The notes below the pieces were generated by a model that searched no databases, had not been told where the DNA came from, and saw nothing but the letters and a program-made list of their open reading frames with translations. Below are positions 26,054 through 33,472 of a stretch of DNA of 64,000 nt, one piece after another. Each line of letters opens with the position of its first letter. Positions within the stretch are counted from its first letter, which is position 1. Origin of the DNA: an uncultured Verrucomicrobiota bacterium (lineage in GTDB: Bacteria; Verrucomicrobiota; Kiritimatiellia; CAJWTS01); the NCBI GenBank assembly GCA_913047795.1, contig CAJWTS010000002.1, forward strand, positions 1-64,000, read 5' to 3'. The position numbers and the translations under genes are program-made.

Positions 26054-27561
26054 CAGGATCGACCACCCTTTAATCGCCGCATTTCTTCGTGAACCAGCAT
26101 GGCGGTCTCCGACCCGACTCCGGGGACGTGCTCGATATCCTCCAGTTCGGCTTTCATGAGCCGCTGTATCGATCCGAAGTGTTGCAGGATCTGGATCTTG
26201 CGCTTCTTGCCGACTCCGGGGATTTCGTCCAGCGCGGATTCCTTAATCTTCTTGTTACGTAGATGGCGGTGATAGGTCAGGGCAAAGCGGTGGGCTTCGT
26301 CGCGAAGGGCCTGCAGAACTTTGAGTGCCGGGGAATCTCGATCGAATCGTATCGTGGGGGCACCGTCCTTCCAATAGACCTCCTCGTAGCGCTTGGCCAG
26401 ACCGATCGAGGGGATGGCCTCGAGTCCAAGCGATTTCAATGCCGCGCGTCCCGCCCGCAGCTGGGTGATCCCTCCGTCGATAAGGACGAGGTCAGGCAGC
26501 TCTTTTTTCTCCGATTTGAGCCGCGCGAAACGGCGCATGATCACCTCTCCGATCATTCGGGGGTCATCGATCCCCGAGACAGTCTTGATTCGAAAGCGTC
26601 GATACCGGTTACGTTGCGGCAGCCCTTTTACGGCGCAGACCATTGAGGCAACGGCGAAGGTTCCCGAGATGTTGGAGATGTCGAAGCCTTCAATAACATG
26701 CGGCGGTTCTGAAAGCCCGAGAGCTGTTGCGATCGATTCGATTCCGCTTCTGGCGTCGCGGGCTTTCATGGCGGGGGTGCTGACCATGCGTGCGCTCTGC
26801 TTGATCGATTGCTGCAGGCTGAAGAGCGTGTCGCGCAGAACCGCGGCCCGCTCGAAATTTCGTTTCTCGGCAGCCGTGTCCATCTCCGCGCGCAGTTCTT
26901 TCAGGTACTCCGGCTTTTCTCCCCGCAGAAAGGCACAGGCTTCTTCCACCCTTTCGCGATATTCCTCCGGGCTGACTTTTCCTGTGCAGGGGGCCGAACA
27001 GAACCGCACGACATCATTGATGCAATGGCGGTAATCCTCTTCGGTCGGTACGCGGGGGCGGCATTTGCGTAGTCCGAATCGTTTTTCAACAAAGTCCAGC
27101 GTGCCGCGAGCGGCCCCGGATGACGCGTAGGGGCCGAAATGCGTGGCGGCATCGGACCGCTTGAACCGACAGACTTGGAAACGGGGCACGGGTTGGGTTG
27201 TGTCGACACGCAATAGCAGAAATCGCTTATCGTCTCGAAAGCTTACGTTGTAGCGGGGTTTGAAATCCTTGATCAGTTGGCCTTCGGTCAGGACCGCCTC
27301 GGCGTCGTTGCGCACAACGATGTAGTCGAGGTCCTCCACGCTCTTGAGCATTCCCCGCAATTTCGGATCTGCGTTGCGCAAGGTGCTCTTGCGGAAGTAG
27401 CCCTGGACGCGCTTCCGTAGCGAGATAGCCTTGCCGACATAGATGATGCGGCCCCGCCTATCGCGCATCATATAGCATCCCGGCTTGTCCGGGATGTCGC
27501 GTAGTTTGCGGGTAACTTTTTCGGGCAGTTGCATCACAGGATGATAGGTCCTCTGTGTCAT
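26053..27561 (-). CDS. uvrC: Excinuclease ABC subunit C
   Basis: This 502-residue protein is UvrC, the dual-incision nuclease of nucleotide excision repair. The GIY-YIG domain is at about 27-105 (PGCYMM, then IIYVGKAISLRKR). The Cys-containing segment CRPRVPTEEDYRHC, the UVR motif (EKRNFERAAVLRD, about 235) and the RNase H-like half (GFDISNISGTFAVASMV, then LVLIDGG) follow. Paired helix-hairpin-helix motifs close it (EIPGVGKKRKIQIL and HVPGVGSETA). It is about 100 residues shorter than the E. coli protein but has all domains. The start may be this ATG or the one at 27534 (MQLPEKV), which fits the family better. It is divergent from the gene at 27640. Confidence 0.92.
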   Translation of the reverse strand: MTQRTYHPVMQLPEKVTRKLRDIPDKPGCYMMRDRRGRIIYVGKAISLRKRVQGYFRKSTLRNADPKLRGMLKSVEDLDYIVVRNDAEAVLTEGQLIKDFKPRYNVSFRDDKRFLLLRVDTTQPVPRFQVCRFKRSDAATHFGPYASSGAARGTLDFVEKRFGLRKCRPRVPTEEDYRHCINDVVRFCSAPCTGKVSPEEYRERVEEACAFLRGEKPEYLKELRAEMDTAAEKRNFERAAVLRDTLFSLQQSIKQSARMVSTPAMKARDARSGIESIATALGLSEPPHVIEGFDISNISGTFAVASMVCAVKGLPQRNRYRRFRIKTVSGIDDPRMIGEVIMRRFARLKSEKKELPDLVLIDGGITQLRAGRAALKSLGLEAIPSIGLAKRYEEVYWKDGAPTIRFDRDSPALKVLQALRDEAHRFALTYHRHLRNKKIKESALDEIPGVGKKRKIQILQHFGSIQRLMKAELEDIEHVPGVGSETAMLVHEEMRRLKGGRS

Positions 27562-27639
27562 ATTGACAACCGATCACACCTCTGGGATAGTTCATGCAAC
27601 ATGCGTCGTCGCATAAGGACGGCGAACGAGGACATCCAC

Positions 27640-28095
27640 ATGGATTTGACAGACGAACAGAAACAAGCCGTTACGGGCTGGATTAAGGAGGGCCTGGGCC
27701 TCTCCGACGTGCAGCGCCGCCTCAAGGATGAATTCAAGCTGTCGATGACGTACATGGAGGTGCGCTTCGTGGTGCTCGACCTCGGTCTCGATCTTGTAGA
27801 CAAGGAACCGGTCCAGACGAACGTCGATGTCTCGGCCCCGCCGGTAGGCACCGAGGAAGAGGTGCCGGCGGACGGCGGCAGTGCCGTCAGTGTCGAGGTC
27901 GACCGGATAACGACACCGGGATTGATTGTCAGCGGCACCGTAACGTTTAGTGATGGCGTGAGCGCCAAGTGGGGATTGGACCAGGCGGGTCGGCTCGCGC
28001 TCGATGCGAGCACTCCGGACTATCGTCCCGCGGAGACAGACATGCAGGCGTTCCAGCAGGAACTGCGCACCGTGCTTCAAAAACGCGGTTTCTAA
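27640..28095 (+). CDS. Conserved-looking protein of unknown function
   Basis: The 151-residue product is acidic. The N-terminal 55 residues are helical (DEQKQAVTGWIKEGLGLSDVQRRLKDEF), perhaps a small DNA- or protein-binding helical bundle. A flexible Pro/Glu-rich link (about 60-80) and a beta-rich C-terminal part (SGTVTFSDGVSAKWGLDQ) follow. There is no signal peptide or membrane segment. The start is the ATG at 27640, eight bases after GAGG; the frame is open further upstream but overlaps the uvrC start. I do not recognise a named family. It is followed after 14 bp by a membrane protein gene, so the two may be an operon. Confidence 0.6.
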   Translation: MDLTDEQKQAVTGWIKEGLGLSDVQRRLKDEFKLSMTYMEVRFVVLDLGLDLVDKEPVQTNVDVSAPPVGTEEEVPADGGSAVSVEVDRITTPGLIVSGTVTFSDGVSAKWGLDQAGRLALDASTPDYRPAETDMQAFQQELRTVLQKRGF

Positions 28096-28109
28096 GAATC
28101 ACGACCGCC

Positions 28110-28646
28110 ATGGGGGGCGTCATCATAGTCCTGATCATCGCCGGGATGCTCCTGATCGTCATTGGGAACATTATGGAGATTGCGGCAGCATTCCGAATCA
28201 GTCCGAGCTGGGGTTGGGCCTATATTTTTCTCCCCGGCGCACAATTGTTCTTTACGATCAAGTACTGGAGCGAGATCAAGAAGGCGTTTGTCGTTCAACT
28301 TCTTGGAGTTGCCTTGATTGCTGTATCTTTCGTTTATGGTGGCAAATATCTAGAAGGTGTGGACTCGTCGCTGGAAGCCGCGACGGACGGCGGTGGCGCA
28401 AGCTTTCTTCAAGGACTCTTCGCTGGCGAGGAAGAGGAGCCGGACCCGTTTTACGCGCTGCCCAGCACGGTCGGAATGACGATCGACGAGGCCAAGGAAT
28501 TGTTGGGGCCGCCGAAGGCATTCGTGGTGACGGATGCGGGGACGACGCTTTACTATGATGGACGCGAACTGGAGGTGGTCGACGGTGCTGTGACCCGTGA
28601 TGATGCCGTCCGGCGCATGAAGCTGACCGCCGAAACGGAGGAATAG
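28110..28646 (+). CDS. Small membrane protein with SmpA/BamE-like C-terminal motif
   Basis: The 178-residue product has two or three hydrophobic segments in its first 80 residues (GGVIIVLIIAGMLLIVIGNI; FLPGAQLFFTIKYW; VVQLLGVALIAVSFVYGG). A soluble C-terminal part follows. The stretch STVGMTIDEAKELLGPPKAF, with TLYYDGRELEVVDGAV after it, resembles the small fold of SmpA/OmlA (BamE) proteins, in which a helix-turn GMT.DE....LG.P precedes two strands. The match is short and only suggestive. The ATG at 28110 is used because the frame upstream overlaps the preceding gene. Function unknown. Confidence 0.55.
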   Translation: MGGVIIVLIIAGMLLIVIGNIMEIAAAFRISPSWGWAYIFLPGAQLFFTIKYWSEIKKAFVVQLLGVALIAVSFVYGGKYLEGVDSSLEAATDGGGASFLQGLFAGEEEEPDPFYALPSTVGMTIDEAKELLGPPKAFVVTDAGTTLYYDGRELEVVDGAVTRDDAVRRMKLTAETEE

Positions 28647-28678
28647 CGCGAGCCGCCCGCCAGGTCTCAAGCCGCGAG

Positions 28679-30040
28679 ATGGATAAAGAAACACTCGAAG
28701 CCGCGTTCGAGGCGGGGCAGGATCGCATGATCGAGAAGTGGAAGGAATTCCTCTCGTTCCCCAGTATCAGTGCCGACGCCGCCCATGCATCGGACTGCGT
28801 AAACTGTGCGACGTGGTTGTGCGATCACCTCGCGACAATCGGCGTGCAGAGCCGCCTGCTTGAGACCGCAACCAAGCCGGTGGTCTTTGGCGAGTTGCCC
28901 GGCGCCGCCGACGCACCAACGGTACTCTTCTATGGTCACTATGACGTTCAGCCGGTCGATCCGCCGGAAGCGTGGGTCTCGCCGCCATTCGAGCCGGAAT
29001 GGCGGGACAACCGGATGTACGCGCGGGGTGCGCAGGACAACAAGGGGCAGGTGTTTTATGTAATCAAGGCGCTTGAGGCGCTCATTGCGTCGGGCGTGGA
29101 GCTGCCCAATATCAAGATCTTCATCGAGGGCGAAGAGGAGTGTGGAAGTGATAGCCTCGCGGCGCAATTGGAGGAATGGAAGGACCTGATTGCCGCGGAC
29201 GTCCTGATGGTATGTGATACCGGTACGCAGATTCCGGGTACGGGCTGCATCACGATGGGTTTGCGCGGGATCGTGCATTTCACCGCGACCTTGACCGGCT
29301 CGAAGTACGATCTCCACTCGGGCGTACATGGCGGCAAGGCGCCGAATCCGGCGGTGGCTATGGCGCGTCTGATCGCAACGCTTCACGATGATGAGGGCCA
29401 TGTACTGGTGGACGGGTTTTATGACGGGGTCGTCGAGCCGACGGCCGAAGAGCGACGCCTGGCCAACGAGGTCCCCTTTGATGCGGCGGCATATGAATCC
29501 GAGACCGGGGTGGAACCCGCCGGGGGCGAGCTGGCGTTCACGCCGGCCGAACGCATCGGTTTCCGGCCCTGCCTCGACCTGAACGGGATCCACTCGGGTT
29601 ACGGTGGGGCGGGTGGCAAGACGATTATTCCGTCAGTCGCGACGGCCAAGATCAGCGCGCGCCTTGTTGCCGGGCAGGATCTCGGCGCGGTCCTGGAATC
29701 CATCGTGAAACATCTGCAGCGGCATGCGCCGCCGGCGTTACATCTGGATATTTCCGATCAGGCGGTCGGTGGGCCGGGGCTCAGGCTGGACATTGACTCG
29801 CCGATCCTCCAGAAAGCGAAGACAATTCTGCGGGAACTGACGGGTAAGGATGCCTTGCTCTACTGGGAGGGGGCTTCCATTCCGATTGTCGCCAGCCTGC
29901 AGCGTGTGTCCGGCGGTGAACCGTTGCTTGTGGGCTTTGGGCACGAAGAAGACAATATTCACGCACCCAATGAATCTTTCTCGATCGAACAGTTTCGCTC
30001 CGGCTTCATCTATGTCGGGATGCTGCTGTCTTCGTTCTGA
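28679..30040 (+). CDS. M20-family metallopeptidase (dipeptidase)
   Basis: The 453-residue protein has all M20 metal and catalytic residues: HYD in FYGHYDVQP (His87, Asp89), Asp120 in RGAQDNKG, Glu150-Glu154 in EGEEECGS, Asp in CDTG, and a late His in GHEEDNIHAPNE. The lid domain carries LHSGVHGG and IPSVATAKI. Members hydrolyse dipeptides or acylated amino acids with two zinc ions. It has no signal peptide, so it is cytoplasmic. It converges on the sirtuin gene with a 45-bp gap. Substrate preference cannot be read from the sequence. Confidence 0.87.
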   Translation: MDKETLEAAFEAGQDRMIEKWKEFLSFPSISADAAHASDCVNCATWLCDHLATIGVQSRLLETATKPVVFGELPGAADAPTVLFYGHYDVQPVDPPEAWVSPPFEPEWRDNRMYARGAQDNKGQVFYVIKALEALIASGVELPNIKIFIEGEEECGSDSLAAQLEEWKDLIAADVLMVCDTGTQIPGTGCITMGLRGIVHFTATLTGSKYDLHSGVHGGKAPNPAVAMARLIATLHDDEGHVLVDGFYDGVVEPTAEERRLANEVPFDAAAYESETGVEPAGGELAFTPAERIGFRPCLDLNGIHSGYGGAGGKTIIPSVATAKISARLVAGQDLGAVLESIVKHLQRHAPPALHLDISDQAVGGPGLRLDIDSPILQKAKTILRELTGKDALLYWEGASIPIVASLQRVSGGEPLLVGFGHEEDNIHAPNESFSIEQFRSGFIYVGMLLSSF

Positions 30041-30084
30041 CGCCGCGCAGCCGAGACGATAGCATATAGGGTCGCGATCGAGCC

Positions 30085-30843
30085 TCATGACGCATCGCTG
30101 ACCACTTGCTGCATGAACAGGCCGATTTCCTCGCGGGCCACGATGTCGGCCAGGCCGTCCAGGGGCGTTTCGGTGCGGTTGACGATGATCAGCCCGGCGC
30201 CGTTCTGGCGGGCCAGCGCCGGAAGAGAGGCCGCGGGTTGCACGAGTAGTGACGAGCCGACCGCGATGAACACATCGCATGTCGCGCTTAGCCGGGAGGC
30301 GCGCTGAAGAACCTGCGGGTCGAGATTCTGGCCGAACGAAATCGTGTCCGGCTTAAGTAACCCACCGCAGGAGTGGCAGCGTGGTGCTCTGTCCCCGGCG
30401 GCCACGCGTTCACAGGCCTGGTCCATGCTGGAGCGCTCTTTGCAGTCAAGGCACGCGACCTCGACCGTGGTGCCGTGAAGCTCGAGCACGTCGTCGAGTC
30501 CCGCTTTCTGGTGTAGACCGTCGATGTTTTGGGTGATCATGCCGGCGAGGCGTCCGGCGTCGGCCAGTTGTTTGAAGGCGCGGTGTCCTGCATTGGGCGC
30601 GGCATCCCGCATCTCCGGCCACATCGATGCTTTCTGGCGCCAGTACTCGACTCGCTCGTCCTCGTCCGCGACGAAGTCCGGGAACATGACGGTTCGATTC
30701 CTGGCCCAGATTCCGCCCGGGCTGCGGAAGTCGGGGATGCCTGACTCGGTCGAAATGCCCGCGCCACTGAATCCGACGATGCGTTGCGCATCCGCGAGAC
30801 GTTCGCGTGCATGGTCAATGGTGCTGTCCGTATTGTGCGTCAT
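30085..30843 (-). CDS. cobB: Sir2-family NAD-dependent protein deacylase
   Basis: The 252-residue sirtuin shows GAGISTESGIPDFRS (NAD binding), TQNIDGLHQKAG with ELHG giving the catalytic His, two Cys pairs for zinc (CLDC and CHSC), and VGSSLLVQPAA. It removes acetyl or other acyl groups from lysines in proteins, consuming NAD. Length and motifs match bacterial CobB. It is followed on the same strand, upstream, by the subtilase gene, whose stop lies 24 bp before its start. Nothing unusual. Confidence 0.9.
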   Translation of the reverse strand: MTHNTDSTIDHARERLADAQRIVGFSGAGISTESGIPDFRSPGGIWARNRTVMFPDFVADEDERVEYWRQKASMWPEMRDAAPNAGHRAFKQLADAGRLAGMITQNIDGLHQKAGLDDVLELHGTTVEVACLDCKERSSMDQACERVAAGDRAPRCHSCGGLLKPDTISFGQNLDPQVLQRASRLSATCDVFIAVGSSLLVQPAASLPALARQNGAGLIIVNRTETPLDGLADIVAREEIGLFMQQVVSDAS

Positions 30844-30866
30844 GGGGACAAGGGATCCCGGGTCGG

Positions 30867-32438
30867 TTATTTCACGAGATCCTTGATGCGGATCCGGTAG
30901 GATTGCTGGTTGGGATCACGCGGGGGGAAAACTCCGATCGTATTCGACCCGTCGTCGGTCCAGATGGTGTGGCCGGGCGAGTAGGTAAGGCTGTTGCTCG
31001 GGATGAGTGTCCGTGGAAAGGCGCCGGGCTGGTCCATGTATTCGATCCAAAAGGGTTCGCGGTTGGATGCATTGGGCGGACTGTTCCATTGCAGGACTGG
31101 ATTGCCCGCGTTAAACGTGAGGCTCGTGACCGTTATGTGCGCCAGGCACAGTGTGTTATATGCATTAAGCCTGCCCCATCCATATTCCTGGTCGAACCCG
31201 GTCACATCATTTGATGTGCCCACCATGTCATCCGCGCCGGCATTGAGAAGCGTCCGAACCTGTTCGTTATTAATCCCGGGTTGAACCGCGGCAAGCAGTG
31301 CTGCGACCCCGGCCACTTGTGGCGCGGCGAACGACGTTCCGTTGACGAATAAGATTGTACCGTTCGTTGAGAGAACGGGTATGTCCTTTCCGGGAGCGAC
31401 GAGATCGATCTCGGGGCCATAGTTGCTCAGTAACGCGCGTTGATCCCATCTGTCGCTGGCGCCAACGGTGATCGTTTCGGTCATGCGACCGGGGAAGCGG
31501 ATCGTGTTTGTGCCGTCGTTATGGGTGACCGTGACACAGACGACACCCGTGGTGACGGCGTTCGCAATTGTATCGGCCAGCGTGAAGCCAAACGGATGGC
31601 CGCCGAGCGACATGTTGATCACCTTCGCGCCATTGGAGACCGCAAACTCGACGCCCTGTGTGATGTCGCCGTACGTGCCTGTATTCGTGAAGTTCAGCAC
31701 CTTGACCGGCATGATGCGGCAATGCCAGTCGACGCCGGCCATGCCGATCCCATTGCTTGTGTTCGCGGCAAGAATGGATGTCACCCATGTTCCGTGCCCG
31801 TGATCATCGAGCGGGGATGCATTCGTATTGACGAAGTCATACCCCGGTACGAGACGCCCGGCAAATTCGGGGAGTAATGGCGAGATCCCCGAGTCGAGTA
31901 CGGCGACGATCACGTTGGAAGAACCGGTCGTGTAGTGCCAGGCCGCAGGAATGTGACTGTCCGCCCGCACAGATGTTCCCGTATGCAGGCTGTTCGTCAG
32001 GTACCACTGCGCGCCGTTGGTGAACGCGGGGTCGTTGGGAACGACGGTCGCGCCGGTGGCGATCGCATCGATTTCGGCGTATTCAAGCAGCGGGTGACCG
32101 GTCAGTTGCGCGACACAATCGGCGGGGGTAAGGCCGGGCCCCAGTCGGAGGTACATAAAGCGCCCATAATTAATGCGCGGATTGGCCTCGTGATCGACGC
32201 CGGCGCGGGTCCGGCACAGGCGGTTGAAGGTGGGCTCCTCGATGCGGCATCCGGGCGGCAGGTCGAGCGCGTGAACCATGCGCGGCAGATCTGCAATACG
32301 CTCTACGCTCCGCACGGCATCCGGGCGGAACTTTATGAGGATATGGTCTGCCGCGTGGGGGGGCAGTGCTCGGCACGCGACACCCGTCAAAGATGTGGAG
32401 AGCACGAGGGCGGTAAAGATTCTATTGCGCGTGATCAC
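30867..32438 (-). CDS. Secreted subtilisin-like serine protease (S8)
   Basis: A 523-residue exported protease. The signal segment (residues 5-22) ends at Cys22 in TGVACRA, a weak lipobox-like site. An inhibitor-type propeptide with the phrase ILIKFRPDA spans about 30-130. The catalytic domain has Asp182 in AVLDSGI, His215 in DDHGHGTWV, the oxyanion Asn307 and Ser369 in NGTSFAAPQVAG. The last 80 residues form a beta-rich module (WNSPPNASNREPFWIEYMD) that recalls the secreted protein at 7699. It should degrade proteins outside the cell. The alpha-2-macroglobulin 8 kb away could in principle guard against such proteases, but that is conjecture. Confidence 0.87.
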   Translation of the reverse strand: MITRNRIFTALVLSTSLTGVACRALPPHAADHILIKFRPDAVRSVERIADLPRMVHALDLPPGCRIEEPTFNRLCRTRAGVDHEANPRINYGRFMYLRLGPGLTPADCVAQLTGHPLLEYAEIDAIATGATVVPNDPAFTNGAQWYLTNSLHTGTSVRADSHIPAAWHYTTGSSNVIVAVLDSGISPLLPEFAGRLVPGYDFVNTNASPLDDHGHGTWVTSILAANTSNGIGMAGVDWHCRIMPVKVLNFTNTGTYGDITQGVEFAVSNGAKVINMSLGGHPFGFTLADTIANAVTTGVVCVTVTHNDGTNTIRFPGRMTETITVGASDRWDQRALLSNYGPEIDLVAPGKDIPVLSTNGTILFVNGTSFAAPQVAGVAALLAAVQPGINNEQVRTLLNAGADDMVGTSNDVTGFDQEYGWGRLNAYNTLCLAHITVTSLTFNAGNPVLQWNSPPNASNREPFWIEYMDQPGAFPRTLIPSNSLTYSPGHTIWTDDGSNTIGVFPPRDPNQQSYRIRIKDLVK

Positions 32439-32542
32439 AGGTGTAGAATATCAGAAATGATCTCCGGCTGCGAATGCGGCGAGGCGGAAACAGCCAACCG
32501 GAACACAAAAGAAACGGAGTGCCGTGTCATCCTTTTATCGGA

Positions 32543-32650
32543 ATGAAGGTCACGGTCATCGGCGATGCCATGCTGGATATCTACGATTTCTGTTCCACGG
32601 CTGAGAGTAAAGAGATCCCCTCGGAGGTGCCCGGTAGGCGCCTGATTATT
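32543..32650 (+). pseudogene. Fragment resembling the N-terminus of a PfkB/RfaE-type sugar kinase
   Basis: From an ATG at 32543 the frame reads MKVTVIGDAMLDIYDFC and then ESKEIPSEVPGRR. This is like the first strand and GD.MLD.Y motif of PfkB-family kinases such as heptose-7-phosphate kinase. After about 34 residues the resemblance stops where the tadA 3' end begins on the other strand; the frame meets a stop at 32711-32713. The remaining kinase (sugar and ATP sites) is absent, so this is either a truncated relic or chance similarity over a short stretch. Confidence 0.4.
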
Positions 32651-33119
32651 CGCACGGCGTGCGCTTGCGCCGAAAAAACACCTGCAACAGCTCGCGGCAT
32701 TCCGCTTCCATGATTCCGCTGATGACTTCCGGATGGTGGTTGAGGTTGGGATGGTCCAGGATGTTAAATGCCGAGACCGCCCCGCCCCGTTTCGGATCGA
32801 CCGCTCCGAAAATCACGTAGGGAATACGCGCCAGAACGATGGCTCCGGCACACATCGCACAGGGCTCCTTGGTCACATACAGGACGGTATCGGTCAGTCG
32901 CCAGTCTCCGAGCGCGGCGGCGGCCTGCGTGATCGCCAGGATTTCGGCGTGGGCCGTGGGGTCTTTCAATGTTTCCACCTGGTTGAAGGACCGGCCGATC
33001 ATGCCGTCGGCGTGCATGATCACGGCACCGACGGGAACCTCGTCTTGTTCATTCGCCAGTCGCGCCTGCTGTAGCGCCTGGTCCATGTAAAACTCGTGGG
33101 GTAGGGGGAGATCGATCAT
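32646..33119 (-). CDS. tadA: tRNA-specific adenosine deaminase
   Basis: From the ATG at 33119 the protein is 157 residues, the normal TadA length. The zinc-binding deaminase motif is HAE (His57, catalytic Glu59) and PCAMC (Cys87, Cys90); VPVGAVI and FGAVDPKRGG are further family signatures. It converts A34 to inosine in tRNA-Arg. The frame is open to 33266, but that stretch is not TadA-like and would run to near the 4.5S RNA gene. It is divergent from the 4.5S RNA-dnaX-ybaB-recR row; in Bacillus the same genes lie together in one direction. Confidence 0.88.
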   Translation of the reverse strand: MIDLPLPHEFYMDQALQQARLANEQDEVPVGAVIMHADGMIGRSFNQVETLKDPTAHAEILAITQAAAALGDWRLTDTVLYVTKEPCAMCAGAIVLARIPYVIFGAVDPKRGGAVSAFNILDHPNLNHHPEVISGIMEAECRELLQVFFRRKRTPCE

Positions 33120-33316
33120 CGGGGCTAGATTGAGTGTCGAAAGTGGACGAAAATCGGTTCTCGGGCAGGATATTGGCTGGTGTGCAGGATGTCTACTCGC
33201 AACCGTGCAGGAAAGGCGATCCGGACGGAAGATTAACTTGATCCGGGCCGTGTAGATGAGGTTCAATCAAAAGCAGTGCGCTGGAAACGCGCGGCCTATG
33301 CCCGTGAGCACGTCAT

Positions 33317-33416
33317 CGGGCCGGGTCCTATGCATCGAGCGGTGGCAGAACCCCGTCAGGACCGGAAGGTAGCAGCGGCATGTTATACGAGCGAGTGCCG
33401 TAGGTCGCCTGGTCCG
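33317..33416 (+). ncRNA. ffs: Signal recognition particle 4.5S RNA (small bacterial type)
   Basis: The apical loop signature is clear: gtcaggaccggaaggtagca at 33355-33374 matches the conserved GTCAGGYCCGGAAGGNAGCAGC block. Flanking arms pair as in 4.5S RNA: gggccgggtccta (from 33318) with taggtcgcctggtcc (to 33415). Ends are set from these arms and may be off by several bases. The RNA binds Ffh to target membrane proteins to the translocon. It sits just upstream of dnaX, as in Bacillus subtilis. Confidence 0.9.
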
Positions 33417-33472
33417 TGCGTGTGATCGGGCATCCCGCTGCGTGGCGGTGCCGTGCTAAGCGAATATACAAA

